NCBI GenBank assembly: GCA_030840545.1
Contig: JAVEEH010000258.1
Location: forward strand, 1 to 6,297
Source of the DNA: Frankiaceae bacterium
GTDB taxonomy: Bacteria; Actinomycetota; Actinomycetes; JAFAQI01
Direction: 5' to 3'
Length of the DNA: 6,297 nt
Numbering within the stretch: position 1 is the stretch's first letter; each line of letters starts with the position of its first letter. Position numbers and translations under genes: made by a program. The notes beneath the pieces were generated by a model. It saw only the letters and a list, made by a program, of their open reading frames with translations. It was not told where the DNA came from and searched no databases. This document shows positions 5,233-6,297 of this stretch, piece by piece.

Positions 5233-6297
5233 CCCGGCCGATCACGTGGTTGCGCGGCCTTCGCACGGCGCGCCGCATCACCCTGCTCGTGGTGGCGGCG
5301 GTCCTCGCTGCTCTCGGCGCTACGGGCGTTGCGCTGGCGAGCGGCGGAGGCGGCGGTGGCTCGCATCACCTGACCGCGATGTTCACCCGCACGATCGGCC
5401 TCTACAAGGGCAACGACGTACGAATCCTCGGCGTCAAGGTCGGCAAGATCGACAAGCTCACGGTCAAGGGCACCTCGGTCGAGGTGCAGATGACCGTGGA
5501 GGGCAAGTACCCGCTGCCGCAGGACGTGCAGGCCGTCATCGTTCCACCGTCTGTCGTCAGCGACCGCTACATCCAGCTCACCCCGGCATTCACCGGTGGC
5601 CCGCAGCTCGAGCAGAACGCGACGTTGGGCACCGACCGCACCCAGGTGCCGCTGGAGTTCGACGAGATCTTCCGCAATCTCGACCAGCTCAACAACGCGC
5701 TCGGGCCCAACGGTGCCAACAAGCACGGCGCGCTATCCCGGCTCATCGACGTGAGCGCAGCCAACCTCGGTGGCAACGGCCAGGCGCTCAACGGTGCGCT
5801 CAAGGAGTTCTCCGCGGCGATCTCGACGCTGGCCGGCAGCCGCACCGACCTGTTCTCGACGGTGGGACAGCTCCAGCGCTTCACGACCATGCTCGCGCGC
5901 AACGACGGTGGCGTGCGCGCCGTCAACGCCAACCTCGCCAAGGTGGGCAATCAGCTCGCCGGCGAACGCGCTGACCTCGGTGCAGCCCTCGCCAACCTGT
6001 CGACCGCGCTGCAGCAAGTCAACTCTTTCGTGCGCGACAACAAGACCACGCTGACCAGTGACATCCACCGCTTGACCAGCGTCACCGGAACGCTCGTGGG
6101 GGAGAAGGAGGCGCTGAAGGAGATCATCGACATGGCGCCATTCGCTCTCACCAACCTTGCTCTCGCCGCAGACCCGCGAGCCCGCACACTCGACACGAAG
6201 GACGACGCGCAACAACCGCTGGTCAGTCCTACCGGGCCCAACGGCGCCCTCTGCCAGCTGCTGCCGCCGTTGTGCCTGGCAACGAAGAGCAACGGTG
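5229..6297 (+). CDS. mceD: Mce family protein, MceD type (MlaD domain), 3' end cut by window
   Basis: The frame starting at GTG 5229 stays open to the window edge, giving 356 complete codons without a stop, so the gene is partial at its 3' end. A basic N-terminus (residues 9-16 include four arginines) is followed by one transmembrane helix at about 17-37, then an unusual run of six glycines (39-44). The MlaD domain is at about 46-120 with GNDVRILGVKVGKI (61-74) and the MceD-typical VIVPPSVVSDRYIQLTPAF (103-121). Next comes TQVPLEFDEIFRNLDQL (138-154) and a long helical region with charged caps near 205, 224, 247, 269 and 292. Two cysteines (342 and 349) lie close together in LCQLLPPLCL. Family members are often 380-550 residues, so the missing part is probably a C-terminal tail. 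It is the fourth Mce subunit of the same importer; mceE and mceF are expected downstream. Confidence 0.93.
   Translation, partial: MTRPITWLRGLRTARRITLLVVAAVLAALGATGVALASGGGGGGSHHLTAMFTRTIGLYKGNDVRILGVKVGKIDKLTVKGTSVEVQMTVEGKYPLPQDVQAVIVPPSVVSDRYIQLTPAFTGGPQLEQNATLGTDRTQVPLEFDEIFRNLDQLNNALGPNGANKHGALSRLIDVSAANLGGNGQALNGALKEFSAAISTLAGSRTDLFSTVGQLQRFTTMLARNDGGVRAVNANLAKVGNQLAGERADLGAALANLSTALQQVNSFVRDNKTTLTSDIHRLTSVTGTLVGEKEALKEIIDMAPFALTNLALAADPRARTLDTKDDAQQPLVSPTGPNGALCQLLPPLCLATKSNG

Noticed and set aside
5078..5974. Plus-strand open frame of about 300 codons crossing mceC and mceD
   Set aside because: It is very rich in Arg, Ala, Ser and Pro, with no family features, and is out of frame with both genes. 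The true mceD frame starts at 5229 and is open to the window edge.

Overview
The window is an internal slice of a canonical actinobacterial mce (mammalian cell entry) operon, which encodes an ABC-type lipid importer of the MlaFEDB superfamily. All genes lie on the + strand and are packed end to end, with no intergenic stretch longer than 4 bases. The organism is most likely a member of the Actinomycetota. The DNA is clearly G+C rich, with mostly G or C at third codon positions. Three of the six complete or partial Mce/YrbE genes use GTG starts, and two YrbE permeases followed by a series of different Mce proteins is the hallmark arrangement of that phylum. Genus cannot be decided from this sequence alone.

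Layout: (1) bases 1-45 hold the last 14 codons and stop of an upstream gene, possibly the MlaF/Mkl-like ATPase of the same transporter. (2) 42-827 and 827-1684 are two MlaE/YrbE permeases (YrbEA and YrbEB types). (3) 1689-3092, 3089-4207, 4204-5232 and 5229-6297 are four MlaD-domain Mce proteins in the order MceA, MceB, MceC, MceD. The last is cut off by the window edge after 356 codons. Its true frame carries no stop, so it is open to the end. By analogy with other mce operons, mceE (a lipoprotein) and mceF should follow just downstream.

How the genes work together: from family knowledge, the two YrbE subunits form the inner-membrane permease core and couple to a cytoplasmic ATPase. Six different Mce subunits each contribute an N-terminal membrane anchor, one MlaD domain to a heterohexameric ring, and a long helix to a tunnel carrying lipids or steroids through the envelope. 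The four Mce proteins here show just this architecture: a short cytoplasmic N-terminus, one transmembrane helix, one MlaD domain with a G-x-x-V-R-x-x-G-V-x-V-G-x-V-like motif, a long proline-poor helical stretch with charged caps about every 21-23 residues, and a C-terminal tail containing all the cysteines.

The gene junctions (ATGA or GTGA overlaps, one TGATG, and one 4-base gap) indicate one polycistronic message with translational coupling. No promoter, terminator, RNA gene, mobile element, CRISPR array or repeat array was found. I see no previously undescribed system; the window is a well-preserved member of a known family. Substrate class (for example fatty acid versus sterol) cannot be assigned from these genes alone.
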